From positions 241,225-305,224 of the forward strand of contig VFFE01007016.1 in assembly GCA_008921705.1 (NCBI GenBank): a stretch of DNA of 64,000 nt, read 5' to 3'. The notes under the pieces were generated by a model, which saw only the letters and a list, made by a program, of their open reading frames with translations, searched no databases and was not told where the DNA came from. Shown here in pieces: positions 12,144 through 22,790 of the stretch (positions are counted from its first letter, which is position 1; every line of letters begins with the position of its first letter). A program made the position numbers and the translations under genes. Source of the DNA: Burhinus oedicnemus. Taxonomy: Eukaryota > Chordata > Aves > Charadriiformes > Burhinidae.

Positions 12144-12790
12144 CACAGAATCGCAGAATGGTAGGGGTTGGAAGGGACGTCTAGAGATCACGTCCTCCAA
12201 CCCCCCTGGCAAAGCAGGTTCCCCGAGAGCAGGTTGGACAGGAACGCATCCAGGCGGGTTTGGAATATCTCCAGAGAAGGAGACTCCACATCCTCTCTGG
12301 GCAGCCTGTGCCAGTGCTCCGGCACCCTCAAGCGAAAGGAGTTCTTCCTCATGTTCAGATGGAATTTCCCGTGTTCCAGTTTGTGCCCGTTGCCTCTTGT
12401 CCGATTGCTGGGCACCACTGAAAAGAGTCTGGCCCCATCCTCCCGGAACCCTCCCTTTAAGTATTTATAAGCATTGATGAGATCCCCTCTGAGCCTTCTC
12501 TTCTCCAGGCTGAACAGGCCCAGGTCTCTCAGCCTTTCCTCATAAGAGAGATGCTCCAGTCCCTTGATCATCTTCGTAGCCCTCCACTGGACTCTCTCCA
12601 GCAGTTCCTTGTCTTTCTGAACTGGGGAGCCCAGAACTGGTCACAGTACTCCACAGGTGGCCTCACCAGGGCACAGCAGAGGGGGAGGATGGCCACCCTC
12701 CACCTGCTGGCCACGCTCTTTTTAACGCACCTCAGGATACCATTGGCCTTCTTGGCCTCAAGGGCACCTTGCTGGCTCAAATGCCTCATT
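12144..12790 (-). mobile_element. Truncated CR1 LINE, antisense, ORF2 C-terminus plus 3' end
   Basis: The 3' end is at the low coordinate: octamer-like units CACAGAAT (12144-12151) and CGCAGAAT (12152-12159) are the reverse complement of the ATTCTATG terminal repeat, followed by the antisense of the CR1 3' signature (GGTTGGAAGGGACGT). On the minus strand, 12571-12188 encodes a diverged ORF2 C-terminus ([20 protein letters not shown], then [20 protein letters not shown] and [15 protein letters not shown]). In another frame, 12780-12568 reads SQQGALEAKKANGILRCVKK and [21 protein letters not shown] frameshift separates the two, so it is dead. It is 5' truncated near 12790, as is normal for CR1. 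No target-site duplication is seen, which is also normal. Confidence 0.93.
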
Positions 12791-14140
12791 GCTCCTCGCT
12801 GTCCCCATCTGCCACCTCTTGCCCTGTAAACAGGCTGCCACGGCCATTTGTTGCGTGCTTTGTACAAGCCACCTTCCCATCTACGGCAGATTCCCCCACA
12901 CACCAGTCAGACCAATTTTGTGCAAGACTGGTGGCAATAATGCCGTTTTACGCTACGTTAGGAGCACCTCTCGCTGACGCTGGCGGAGCAAACAGCGGTG
13001 CCGCAACCAGGAATCCCTCACCCCTCGTCTTCCCGGGCTAAGGCGGCAGGACACGCGTGTGACGTCCTCCGCTGTCACGGGCACGTCTCCCATATGCCGT
13101 TTGCTGACCGCGAGGCTCAGCCTTGGCGGGTGTGTACAGGCACGGGGTTTGCTTCCGTTTTAATTATTAAGACGAGTCATCTGGGCTTTTGTTTTAAGAC
13201 AATTTTGCTTTCTAATTCTGCAGGTGGCTGCAGGGAGGTGGGCAGCAGGTCCGGGGCAGGGGAGAGTATTTCTTGAATGAAATAAAAGAGTTTTTGCCCA
13301 TCCTGCGGCAGGCAGGGGGAACCGAGAGGAAAAAGAAGTTTGATCCTCTAAATACGAGGCGTATTAAGCAAAACTGAATGTGATACGTAGTGAGTATCTG
13401 TGACAAGAGCAAACCGATCCTGCTGTTGGAATATTCATGCAAATAGGAGCAATTTCACTATGATTAAAAAGGCAATTAACTGAAAAAAAAAAACCCGCCA
13501 GCAATCTCAGAAGCAGCCTGTGTGTCAGTAAGGCCTCCACGCAGTGCTGAACTGACATTTTGCTCACTTTCATATTCCATCAACGAGACACTCGCTACTA
13601 CAGCCAGAGAGTAGTAATTACCCCAACTGGAGGCAGATGCTCTTAGAAAGACTCCAACAAAGTCTACACAAGGCGCTTCATCGGCGGTGCACAGAGAGGG
13701 GGTTGCGCCAGCATCCTGCCTTTCCCACCCCCGCTCGCTCTGCCGCTCGGATGAAAGACACTGGCATAAAGAGCATCCACAAAAAGAACGGGTCCAAACT
13801 CGAAATTTTCAGCCTGTAACACAAAGCATTCCGGGAAGGAAGCGCAGGCAGAAGCGCAGTGTCAGAGCCGCTGCCTGCTGATGGGATGAAGAGCATTTTC
13901 CCCTCTGTGGTCAAATCCAGAATAGGTAAATACTGATGAAAAGTCTTAAACGATCTGTATGATAATGTGCACGGGATGAATGCGGTAGCGAATGAACCCT
14001 TCACAAACCGGTGGGATGTTAAAAGCAGCATCTGCTGTTGACACCTTCTGGAGATGCCCAAATAACGTGCCCTCGCTCCAGAGGAAAGCCGAGATGGATG
14101 CTAACACCCAAGCACTGGTCAAAAGCGCAGAACCTCCCAA
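12791..14140. other. Spacer between two oppositely oriented CR1 copies
   Basis: The interval holds a short CpG-dense patch (about 17 CpG in 12960-13110), a perfect ACACGCGTGT palindrome overlapping a half CRE (13051-13066), and an AT-rich segment (13130-13480) with an exact POU octamer ATGCAAAT at 13437-13444. No gene recognised. A frame at 13992-14438 (plus strand) is open into the downstream CR1 and is mostly CR1-derived after residue 50. Confidence 0.5.
13437..13444 (+). promoter_or_regulatory. POU octamer motif
   Basis: ATGCAAAT, the exact octamer bound by OCT/POU factors, within ATTCATGCAAATAGGAGCAA and followed by AT-rich sequence with GATTAAAAAGGCAATTAAC. It is a single short motif, so function is unproven. 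Confidence 0.25.
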
Positions 14141-14875
14141 TCCCATGCACAAATACAGGCTGGGCGGAGAATGGACTGAGAGCAGCCCTAAGGAAAGGGA
14201 CTTGGGGGTATCGGTAGATGAGAAGCTCAATATGAACTGGCAATGTGCGCTCGCAGCCCAGAAAGCCAACCGCATCCTGGGCTACATCAAAAGCAGCGTG
14301 GCCAGCAGGGTGAGGGAGGGGATTCTGCCCCTCTGCTCCGCTCAGGTCAGACCCCACCTGGAATACTGTGTCCAGCTCTGGAGCCCCCAGCATAAGAAGG
14401 GCACAGACCTGTTGGAGCAGGTCCAGAAGAGGCCATGAAGATGATAGAAGGGCTGGAGCCCCTCTGCTGTGAGGACAGGCTGGGAGAGTTGGGGTTGCTC
14501 AGCCTGGAGAAGAGAAGGCTCCAGAGAGACCTTATAGCAGCCTTCCAGTATCTGAAAGGGGCCTACAAGAAAGCTGGAGAGGGACTTTTTACAAGGGCAT
14601 GTGGTGATAGGATGAGGGGTAACGGCTTCAAACTGGAAGAGGGGAGACTTAGAATAGATATTAGGAAGAAATTTTTCACTGTGAGGGTGGTGAGACCCTG
14701 GCCCAGGTTGCCCAGAGAAGCTGTGGAGGCCCCATCCCTGGAAGCGTTCAAGGCCAGGCTGGATGAGGCTTTGAGAAACCAGGTCTAGTGGAAGGTGTCC
14801 TTGCCCATGGCAGGGCGGCTGGAATGAGATGATCTTTAAGGTCCCTTCCAACCCAAACCATTCTACGATTCTATG
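14141..14875 (+). mobile_element. Truncated CR1 LINE, sense, ORF2 C-terminus plus 3' end
   Basis: Begins near the HKYRLGGEW-type segment (14149 onward). It continues through ERDLGVSVDEKLNMNWQCAL, AAQKANRILGYIKSSVASRV and LPLCSAQVRPHLEYCVQLWS (typical CR1 ORF2). A frameshift near 14435 is followed by LGLLSLEKRRLQRDLIAAFQ, GNGFKLEEGRLRIDIRKKFF and EAPSLEAFKARLDEALR. The 3' part holds the canonical GATGATCTTTAAGGTCCCTT signature and ends with ATTCTACG (14860-14867) and ATTCTATG (14868-14875). It is 5' truncated and carries a frameshift, so it is inactive. With the antisense copy at 12144-12790 it forms a diverged inverted repeat with the two 3' ends pointing outward. Confidence 0.95.
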
Positions 14876-17800
14876 ATTTTCAGAGCTCTCCAAACCCCAG
14901 ATCACCAGAGATCTCCGTGTGACCACCACGTACCCCAAGCACCAGGTGAGCTAAGAGCAGAGCAGGCTGGCTGTCACCTTCCGAAAACAAGCTATTCATT
15001 TCCATGACCACAAGCTGCATGTGCTAAGAGGCATCAGCAAATTTTTCCCTGGCGGCTGCTGCTCCATCAGCACCCCGATGCCTGCACGGAGCCGCTGCAA
15101 TATGCATGAGGCGGCTTCGGACTTGATCCCTTGTGCGAGCTGAGTGTCCTCTGCTTGTCTTTGATGATTAACTGAGCAAAAGGCTTACCCTCCGCTCAAG
15201 ACTTTCTGTGGCCGAGGTATTTTGCAGCTAGTCACAAACTCAAATATATTTCCTGCCCAGCAGATACTGTCTACTCTTGAGAGCGGTTTTTATTGGATTT
15301 GTAATCCCCTTTTCAGTTCTTTCTCTCCCCCTTTAATATTGCCTTTTAAGCCCTTTACCAGGAGTTCACTTTCTGAAGGCCAGCAAGGAACAGTGGACAG
15401 AGCCTTTGGGTTTAAAAAGGAATATGCACAGAATGCTAATGCAAGAAAAACATGCAACGCTCTGACCCCTTTCAATTAAGGTGCCATCTCGATCACCTTC
15501 AGCTGTCCTGGAAACTTGGATGTGCCCTGAAACAACAACAAAAAAAAGACCTTAAAAAAAAATCAGTGCTTTGAGCTGAAGCTGAGACATTTAACCATTT
15601 ATCTCCCCAACACGACATGCGCTGTGACTGCCTTTACTTATACAACCTCTCTAGACCAGATTCAGTGCCAAGTGATGAACGAGGGCCAGCAAGAAACAAA
15701 ACTGGAACTTGTTAAGGAAGAGAAGAAAGGTGGTGGTGGAAGGGTGGGTCCCACCACAGAAAACTGCAGCCTCTGGTACCTGGCGAAGCACCGGAACTCA
15801 GGGCTGAAATGTGGCACTGAACGAGGACGGGATACACCTGTCTGGATAGACGCGAAGGGCAAATCCCGACGATCCAGGGAAATCTGGCGTGTGCCCACAC
15901 CACTCCCCCTCAGATCATATGTCCAACTTGCAGAAAAGACGGGTAGGCAAAGAAAATGCTCCTTTTGATCGGCCGCACTGGAGGCTGAGAGGTCACCTAA
16001 ATATGGGAGGACAAGAGCAAACCCCTCTTTTTTCTCCAAAGGAGATGGGACCCCTCCACTCAGCAAGCAGCGAGGAGGACTACAAAGGCCTTCGACAGGT
16101 CCTCCAGCCGCACAGGACTGCACGACGACCAGGAGAGGCAGGAGAGGGGCAGCGCGCAGCATACGGCTGAGGCCGAAGTCTAAGGAGCAGATTTGGTGTG
16201 GTGCTCTTGGGAAGCATCCCTGTGGTCCCCTACTGCGCCATGTGCTCTTTGCCTTCAACTGAACAACACAAGACTCAAGGTCCTCTAAAGGCAAAAAAAA
16301 AAAAGTCATTGTTTTAGACCACTCTAGCAGGTAGAAGTACACGATTATGTCTCCTTTGTAGCTCTAGACAGAGTTTGGAGGAACTAGACTTCTCTCCTCT
16401 AATCAAGGGTTTTGTGGACCTCTGGGGCTCACGGTGAAATGCATCTCCATCCCTGCAGCCTGTCTCAGGGCCGCAAAGCCCTCTGCAAACTGAGGTTCAC
16501 CAAGGTGCTTCAGACCTCGCTTAGCCAACAGCAACAAAGAAGGAAACAGTAGTTCCCCAGCTTGCTGATCTCCGGAGAAAAGTACCCAAATAACGTGATG
16601 TATGGAAATCCTTTGGTCAAAAAGGAAAAGGAAGAAGCTTTTTTCTCTTAATTAGTGCCACTGGAGATTGGGCCGGTGAGGCTTTTGTGGCTGCGTTGCT
16701 GACTGGCTCTGTGGCCCGGAGCCTGCCCTGGGTGCAGCAAAAGAACCCAGCACGGACAATATGAACTCCATCCTCCCACTCCCACATTTTCTCTCCACCT
16801 CTCCTTTCATGACCATTCCAGTATTAGCTCCTTTACAGGTGAATTAGGTTTATTTTTCCTTCTGTCCTTTTAATTCCTCACTTTGGCACTGGGCGCTCCG
16901 TACAGAACGGCGAGCGGGACGCTACAGCCTCCCCGCATCGTTTTGCTTTATGTCTGGGAACATCTGTAGGTGCAATTAGAGAGCCAACTCCTTTTATGTC
17001 CCTAAATGAGTAGTCTTAATCACCGCCATAAGAAATCAAACCCTGGCTGGGCAGCACAACTCCACGACGCAATTCTCCAAGCAGGGCTGGTGCTACCGGC
17101 GTGCAGGATCAGCCCTCAGGAGAAATCTCCCACCTAGGACCAGGTCCTCCAGGCTTGTCTTCTCCATGGAAGCATTTTCACAAGTGTAATTACAGGGAAG
17201 CAGTGAGATGCTTCCCTGCTGCGCCGAATGCGTTTCACCAGCTTTCCACGGCTCCGGGCACTGGTGCAGGCTTGCGGCGACGTTTTTTGGGAGCAAACGG
17301 CTGCAAGCTGGGGTTTGACACGCAGCGATGCACAGGGGCCTCCTCCAGCGCGGCTCAGGGAGTCATCCAGGCAATTGTGTCATAATTTATTAAAAAATGG
17401 TAAGAGCAATGGATGCTGGGATTCCTCCAGGACCAAACCTCTTTTCTCCCCTCTCCTCACCTTCGGCCTCTCTGCCAGCCCTTGATGTCTTGCCCTCTGC
17501 TTTCTCCACCCTTCCCTGCCATTTCTCCAGCACCACAACCGAAGCTCACGCCCTCTCATCAAGCCTGTTCCCCCCCCCCCCCAAAAAAAATTACCCATCC
17601 GCAGCCAGCCAGCCCCCACCAAAAGAAATAGGCTCACCAGGGGCTTGTGTCCACCTACCCCCAGAGCTGAGGAGAGCTGGTCTGCGTTGGGCCACCCCAC
17701 GTCCAACCCAGCTGCGGTGCCTGCGCTGTCACGGACCTCTCGGCCACCCCTCTGCCACCCGGAGCCCGCTGCTGGCTTTCTCCCACCCTTTCTACCGCGA

Positions 17801-18095
17801 TCTCTTGCTTCCGCAGCCATTTTCCAAACCAGATCCCTCCCTGAGCAACCTTCGAGGTCCGTAATGCCAGAAAAAGTTACGGAAATGCAACGCATCCAGA
17901 CCAACAGTCGAAAGCATTTTGTTCCCTGGAAAAGAGTACAGTTGATGTAATTTGTGTACGCGTAAAATGTATTAACTCCATTTTCCACTTCGTCAGCCCC
18001 CTGTGCCTGCGCGGAGCCTCTGCCTGTTCCCAGCACTCGGAGCTTGAGGACTACGTTGTTCACCTCGCAGCTGGAGTTTATGGGAGCATTTTGGA
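14876..18095. other. Non-coding stretch, no gene recognised
   Basis: Includes a C13 run followed by A8 at 17570-17590 and a pyrimidine-rich block (17430-17580). Moderately AT-rich regulatory-looking parts lie at 15160-15480 and 16840-17040 (AGGTGAATTAGG, GGTGCAATTAGAGAGCC, TAGTCTTAATCACC). The largest frames (15662-16342 minus, 226 codons; 17380-18063 minus, 227 codons) show no family similarity. They sit on the purine-rich strand where stop codons are scarce, opposite competing plus-strand frames. Confidence 0.5.
17570..17590. repeat. C13 A8 homopolymer junction
   Basis: Thirteen C (17570-17582) immediately followed by eight A (17583-17590). Length-unstable, so frames crossing it are unreliable. 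Confidence 0.85.
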
Positions 18096-18485
18096 TTCAA
18101 AAGGAGTGCTCAAAATACACGCAGCCTCCAATTTTCTCCTTTAGATTTATGATCTGCTCCTCTGGTATGTAGCTTTAAGTCATTTTATTTCAAGCAGGAA
18201 TATTTAAAAAGAGTAATCTGTATGTGCATGTCAGGGAAAAGAATTAATTATCCCTCTAATTAAAAGGACACTGTTGAAAATAATCTCTCTCTTTTCCTGC
18301 TGATTTTGCCCTTTTTCCGTGAGTAAGCTTTACATTTTTGCATGTATATGTTTCTCAAGGAGTTTGAAATTAACAGGGCTTATTTTATTTATGCAACAGT
18401 ATCAACCAGAAGTTGTGCATCAGCAAAATGCACATTAGGCGGATGGCAAAGGCAAACATCAGTGATTTTGTGTAGGTCCCCGATA
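18096..18485. other. Candidate conserved non-coding element, AT-rich
   Basis: About 390 bases with dense intact words: AGAATTAATTATCC and TCTAATTAAAAGG (18240-18268), TTTTTGCATGTATATG (18337), TTTATTTATGCAAC (18384), TTGTGCATCAGCAAAATGCA (18413-18432) and CAAAGGCAAACATCAG. There is no CR1, MIR or simple-repeat signature apart from the TTA microsatellite that follows. Its composition contrasts with the GC-rich block 130 bases downstream. Proposed as a regulatory element candidate only. Confidence 0.35.
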
Positions 18486-18523
18486 AGTAATAATAGTAAG
18501 TATTATTACTATTATTATTATAA
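18486..18523. repeat. TAA/TTA triplet microsatellite
   Basis: TAA-type units (TAATAATAGTAAG) merge into TATTATTACTATTATTATTA. Imperfect trinucleotide repeat of about 38 bases. Confidence 0.8.
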
Positions 18524-18609
18524 AAAATCCTGGATTACTTTAAAGAAGCCTAAAAGGCACTCCCTCTCCCCCAGGCTGTACTTGAGGTTTAAGACCGTGA
18601 AATTTGTCA

Positions 18610-18960
18610 ATTAAATAAGGCACGTCCCCGGATAAACGCCACCCCCACCCCCCCGGCCCCAGCAGCGCCGTCAGGGGCTGGCTGGATGGATCCAACCGTG
18701 GTCCAGTTCCCAGCCTGGGGCCAGGCAGAGGCCACCGTTGGCTCGGGGTCCGCCAGCTTTCCTCCTCGTGTCACCGGCAAGGCGGCTGGCACCCTGTCCC
18801 TGGCCCGCGGCACGCCAACCGGCTTCCCCGGGCAGGGGTGCTCCGGCGTAAGCTCAGCTCCGCCGGGCTCTGCCCCTGCCGGGGATGGAGGCAGCTGGAT
18901 GAAGCCACCTGGCTCTGCGAGCTGCCGCCAAACTCGAGCACAGCTATCAAAGATAACGTC
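18610..18960. promoter_or_regulatory. Short CpG-dense block (possible small CpG island)
   Basis: I counted roughly 26 CpG dinucleotides in about 340 bases at about 65-68 percent GC, giving an observed/expected ratio near 0.7 by hand. That passes the usual thresholds except that the block is short. CpG-rich blocks of this kind in bird genomes often mark promoters or orphan islands. Frames are open on both strands (18607-18978 minus, 18686-19018 plus) without recognisable domains. No TATA box or obvious splice donor assigns a transcript direction. Confidence 0.4.
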
Positions 18961-21900
18961 AGCGCAGTCCACATGCATCTCTTCGCGTTGTGCCTTAAGG
19001 GAGAGAAGGTTTCTTTAACCACCGTTTTACGGTAGTGATAGACAGGGAGAGACGGGAACTGCATAGGCCAGCACAACGCTCGTTCCAGGGATCTTAAAAT
19101 AAGCAGGAAAAAAATCAGATTAATCCCTGGGAAAACGTTGTTATACAAAAATATCTGGCCATCGAAAGGCTCAGCCAGTCAGTCATTTGAAACTAAACAA
19201 AAAACTTGGGAACACAATGCAGGGAACAAGCCGGAGCTCACAGCGGGATGAGCGGAGCGATCCACAGAGCCTCAGGATTATATCAACAGTATGTAAAGCC
19301 TCAACGCATAGAAGGACTAGCCAAGGTTTACATTTTAAATCATGCAAAATCCAAAGTCTTCCACCTAATCTAAAAGGCAATCCCGACCTCCCAATCGAAA
19401 GCTGCAACTATTCTTCCAGCAATACTCAAAGGAGAAAGGGAGAGAAGAAAGGGAATACCAGACCACTGCATAATTCAGCGTGTTTTGACAGTCACCTTCC
19501 GGGCATATCACACTTGACTGCTCATCATTCTCAAAGATGGATATGAAAGAGGCTGGAGAAAGGGACACTAGATGATATAATGGAGAGACAATTAAAGACC
19601 ACAGAAAACCAAAAGGCAAACATCCTTCTCTAATTTACAGGACGCGGAGCAGGCAGTATGATCGATTCATACGTTTCTCATCCCATCAGGAGGAGAGCGG
19701 GTACGTACGGGTAAGAAATGACGTACCGCGTGAGAAGCGCGAGCCACGTGGCCCCTGTTGACATAGTGCTTTGTGACACTTCTCCCTCTTCCCAGGGGGA
19801 CGTTTGTCAAAAACCCGTCCGGGTTTAGCACCTTCTCCGAGCATTAATGCTTTAACGAGACACCACGACACCACGCTCAAAAGGCGGACTCAGTTTCTGC
19901 ACAGAGCTCGCAGTACCAGCGCAATGGCTGCACTAAACGGTGGAGGGACTTCAGCGCTCTGAGCTCCACACGCAGACTCAAACTTAAATAAAACTCATTT
20001 ATACTTCAGAGCCGGTAAAATACTGCCTGTGGGTAATCTGCAGTAGATCCTCCTCAGGTAATGCCTTGGAAGAACAGATCTTTCTCTCATTTTCTCTCCC
20101 TAAATGTTCTTCAGGCAACTCTTCCTTACCTTATCCACTATCACCCCCTAGATGCTGACAGTTCACAGACAAGTATGTCCAATACGTCTGCCTTTCCAGC
20201 GCACCAGTAACTGTTTCCTCACTGGCTTGGTCTTCTGTAAAAATGTTAAAAATATCATAAACACACTGTTATATGTAATAAGGAGACAGAAGAGATGGGA
20301 AAAGCCAATGATCGATGTGAAATAGCCTACGCTGGAATATCTTTAGTGTTCTCTGGAAAAATATAGATGATGGAGAGAAGAAACCATGCTGGAGAGATCT
20401 GGGCGGCTGCCCGTAAATCCAGAAGAAAATTAAGTCCCCAAAGCTCTGAAAGTTGCTATTGCTCTCCTTGAAATGAGCAATTGGGTAATCAGCGGTAATA
20501 TTAAACAGCTTGTTCTGAAAAAAAAAAAAGAGAATTCAAGAGATTCTGCCTTCCAGCATCAAGAGACAGTCAGAAAACCTTGGACTAAAAACCGGAACCA
20601 TTTTGCTTGTTCCTGAATCCACTATCTAGCTGTGTTGACCATGATAATAAAATACCAAAAGATGAGGGCCATGCCAGCTCTGCCTGTCCCCTTGCCCTGC
20701 AGCGTCTCAGCTCTGTATGGGGAGGATTTACCGGCTGGGGAAGCAAAGGGCTTGGTGATCCCCGGCGGCATTGCCTCGTGGTGCAGCCACTTGCACGGCT
20801 GGTCCACCTCGAGCTGGGCTCCCTCCTGTCCCGAGTGTGAAACGTGGCATCAAAGAAATAGGGAAATGAGAGTCATAAGAGACTGGATATTCCAAAGCTG
20901 AGCTTATAAATGCTTTTAAGATTGGACAATTTTTATTCTACCTATATATATACGCATATAAATATAGGTGTATATAACCTCTATGCTTGTCGCAGCAAGT
21001 TTCCTTTCCTAGCTTAAGTCCAGAGACCTTTAAAAACAACAGCAAGTAGAGTTTCTGTAGATAAACATGTCACTAAACTACAGTGCATTAAATTTAGGAC
21101 TTTCCAGACTAGATGCAAGTTCTGGGGCCACTGGAAAGCAATGCATCTTCCCTTCCCAACAGGATGAATGTCTGTTTCCTGACTGCGTGACACTAAAGGG
21201 AAGATTTTAAATCAGTCTGAAACAGCAAGCTTGTCTATTCCGAGACTTGAGCAGTCAAAATTATTTTAGGGGGAGGGAGGCTGGAGGGATAGATGAAGCA
21301 AAATACGTTAAGCAGAGCAACTTTTCTTTTTAAAGTGGCATCTGAGTGCCACGGCTGGAGCAGTCGCAATATTAGCATGAGTCCCTGGGGGACAATACCG
21401 GGGAGAGTCACCATATCGCTCAACAGACACGACACTCTCACTTCTACATCCCCATGGACGTCTAGGCATGTTCCAGCTATCTCTGGCAAAGCCAGGTATT
21501 TCCATGTATTTACCTGCGGATCAGGGTGACACAACCACGCGCACACAGCTCCCACTGCGCTGTGCGGAGCTGATACAACCAGCAACCACGGAGACGGCTT
21601 CATTCTCTGCCTTTTCAACGGTTACCTGCTGGCACCAGTGGGGTTAATGCTTCTTGGTATCTACGCATACCTGGGTTGGTAGGAATGAACCATCGAAACC
21701 TGCCAACGCAGGAGAACAGCCTCCCTGGAGAGGGTGCAGAAGGCTAACTCTTGGATATTACCCTCTAATGAGTGCTGGCCAGGGAGGACGGAGCGTGATA
21801 CAACAGCGTGAGCACAAGAAATACCGGAGAGGTGGGGACACCGAAGCAGAGTCTGCAAAAACCAGAGAGGTGGCCAGGATGGGCTCCGGGGAAGCGCGAG

Positions 21901-22339
21901 GCTGAAGGCAAGGCTGCCGGTGTGCCCGTGCCTTCCCACTCCTGCCCGCAGCCCCACTGAGAGACACCGGCTGCCTTGCAGCTGCAAACATCTGCCAGCT
22001 GAACAGGGTCTGAGCTGACGGGAGCCCACTCGAGCCACGCTGGCGTGCGACTGAGATGTGGAGAGATGGTCCCAGTTTCAGGGCAGCTGGGCTACAGGGC
22101 TGCTGCTGGAAAACCAGGAGACCCAGAGACCATCATTAGAGTCCCTGAGAGCCTGTGTTAAGGGCAGGGATGTGGCTCCTGGTGACAGAGCGTTTTATGC
22201 CACTCCTATTTAGAGGAAACCCTGAACTTAACAAGGCCTTTATCAGCAGATTACGGCTTCGGGGGCTGGAGACTCCTGAACTTGAAATAAAAATATACAG
22301 ATTTCTCCATCCCTCTCTTGCTCCAGTGGCCTTACAGTA
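18961..22339. other. Non-coding stretch, no gene recognised
   Basis: Contains an A-tract at about 20518-20529 and an AT-rich inverted repeat at 20941-20968. No repeat family or exon recognised. Frames of 110-130 codons (19187-19546 plus, 21235-21618 minus, 21661-22038 minus) have no family similarity. Confidence 0.5.
20941..20968. repeat. AT-rich inverted repeat
   Basis: CCTATATATATA on the left and TATAAATATAGG on the right are near-perfect inverted arms around a few central bases (CGCA). It could extrude as a small cruciform. Such AT hairpins are common in neutral vertebrate DNA. Confidence 0.6.
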
Positions 22340-22790
22340 GGTGCACTTATCCAACTCAGCTCCTCCTCAGCAGGCTATTAATTTTTGGCTCTGTGCGCGC
22401 AGGTCTGTTACAGCCCCATTCGTAACCAGCCCGCAGAGCGCTTGTACCGTCGCCAAGCCGCGTACTCGCAAACAAAAGGTAATTGCACCAGGTCCTCCGA
22501 GTTCACTTGGCACCACCACAACATGGCGTGACACTGTCCAGGGGGGCAGTAGCCCTACCCCCTCGGACCCCTGGTCCATGAGCCTAACGGAGCCGAAGGA
22601 GCAAACGCTCCCTCCGCTCCCTCCCTCCGGCTCTGGCTCCAGGCGTCCCGCTCCCTCCGTGCCCCTCCTGTGCTCCAAGCACCGGGGAGCGAGCGCACGC
22701 CGGTCCCCAGCTCCCTCCTCCCCGTCGCCTCCCTGTCCCCTTGCTCTCCGTTTCTCATTCACAGGCGCACGCCTCCTGCTCCGGAGCAGC
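22340..22790. other. GC- and pyrimidine-rich block
   Basis: From about 22550 the plus strand is dominated by CTCC/CTCCG words (CTCCCTCCGCTCCCTCCCTC at 22607 onward), with repeated CTCCCTCCG-like units and about 15 CpG. The plus frame 22341-22991 (216 codons) and the minus frame 22367-22801 (144 codons) are both open, which reflects composition rather than coding. It could be a decayed minisatellite or a small orphan CpG island. Confidence 0.4.

Noticed and set aside
12188..12571. Protein-like minus-strand frame that might be taken for a gene
   Set aside because: It is the C-terminus of CR1 ORF2 within a truncated, frameshifted LINE copy.
14435..14788. Protein-like plus-strand frame that might be taken for a gene
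   Set aside because: Also CR1 ORF2 C-terminus, in frame only after a frameshift within the element.
15662..16342. 226-codon minus-strand frame
   Set aside because: No recognisable family, no supporting splice or start signals, and overlapping plus-strand frames. Most likely chance.
17380..18063. 227-codon minus-strand frame
   Set aside because: It lies opposite a pyrimidine-rich tract and crosses a C13A8 homopolymer. It is Gly/Arg-rich from composition, with no domain, and competing plus-strand frames are as long.
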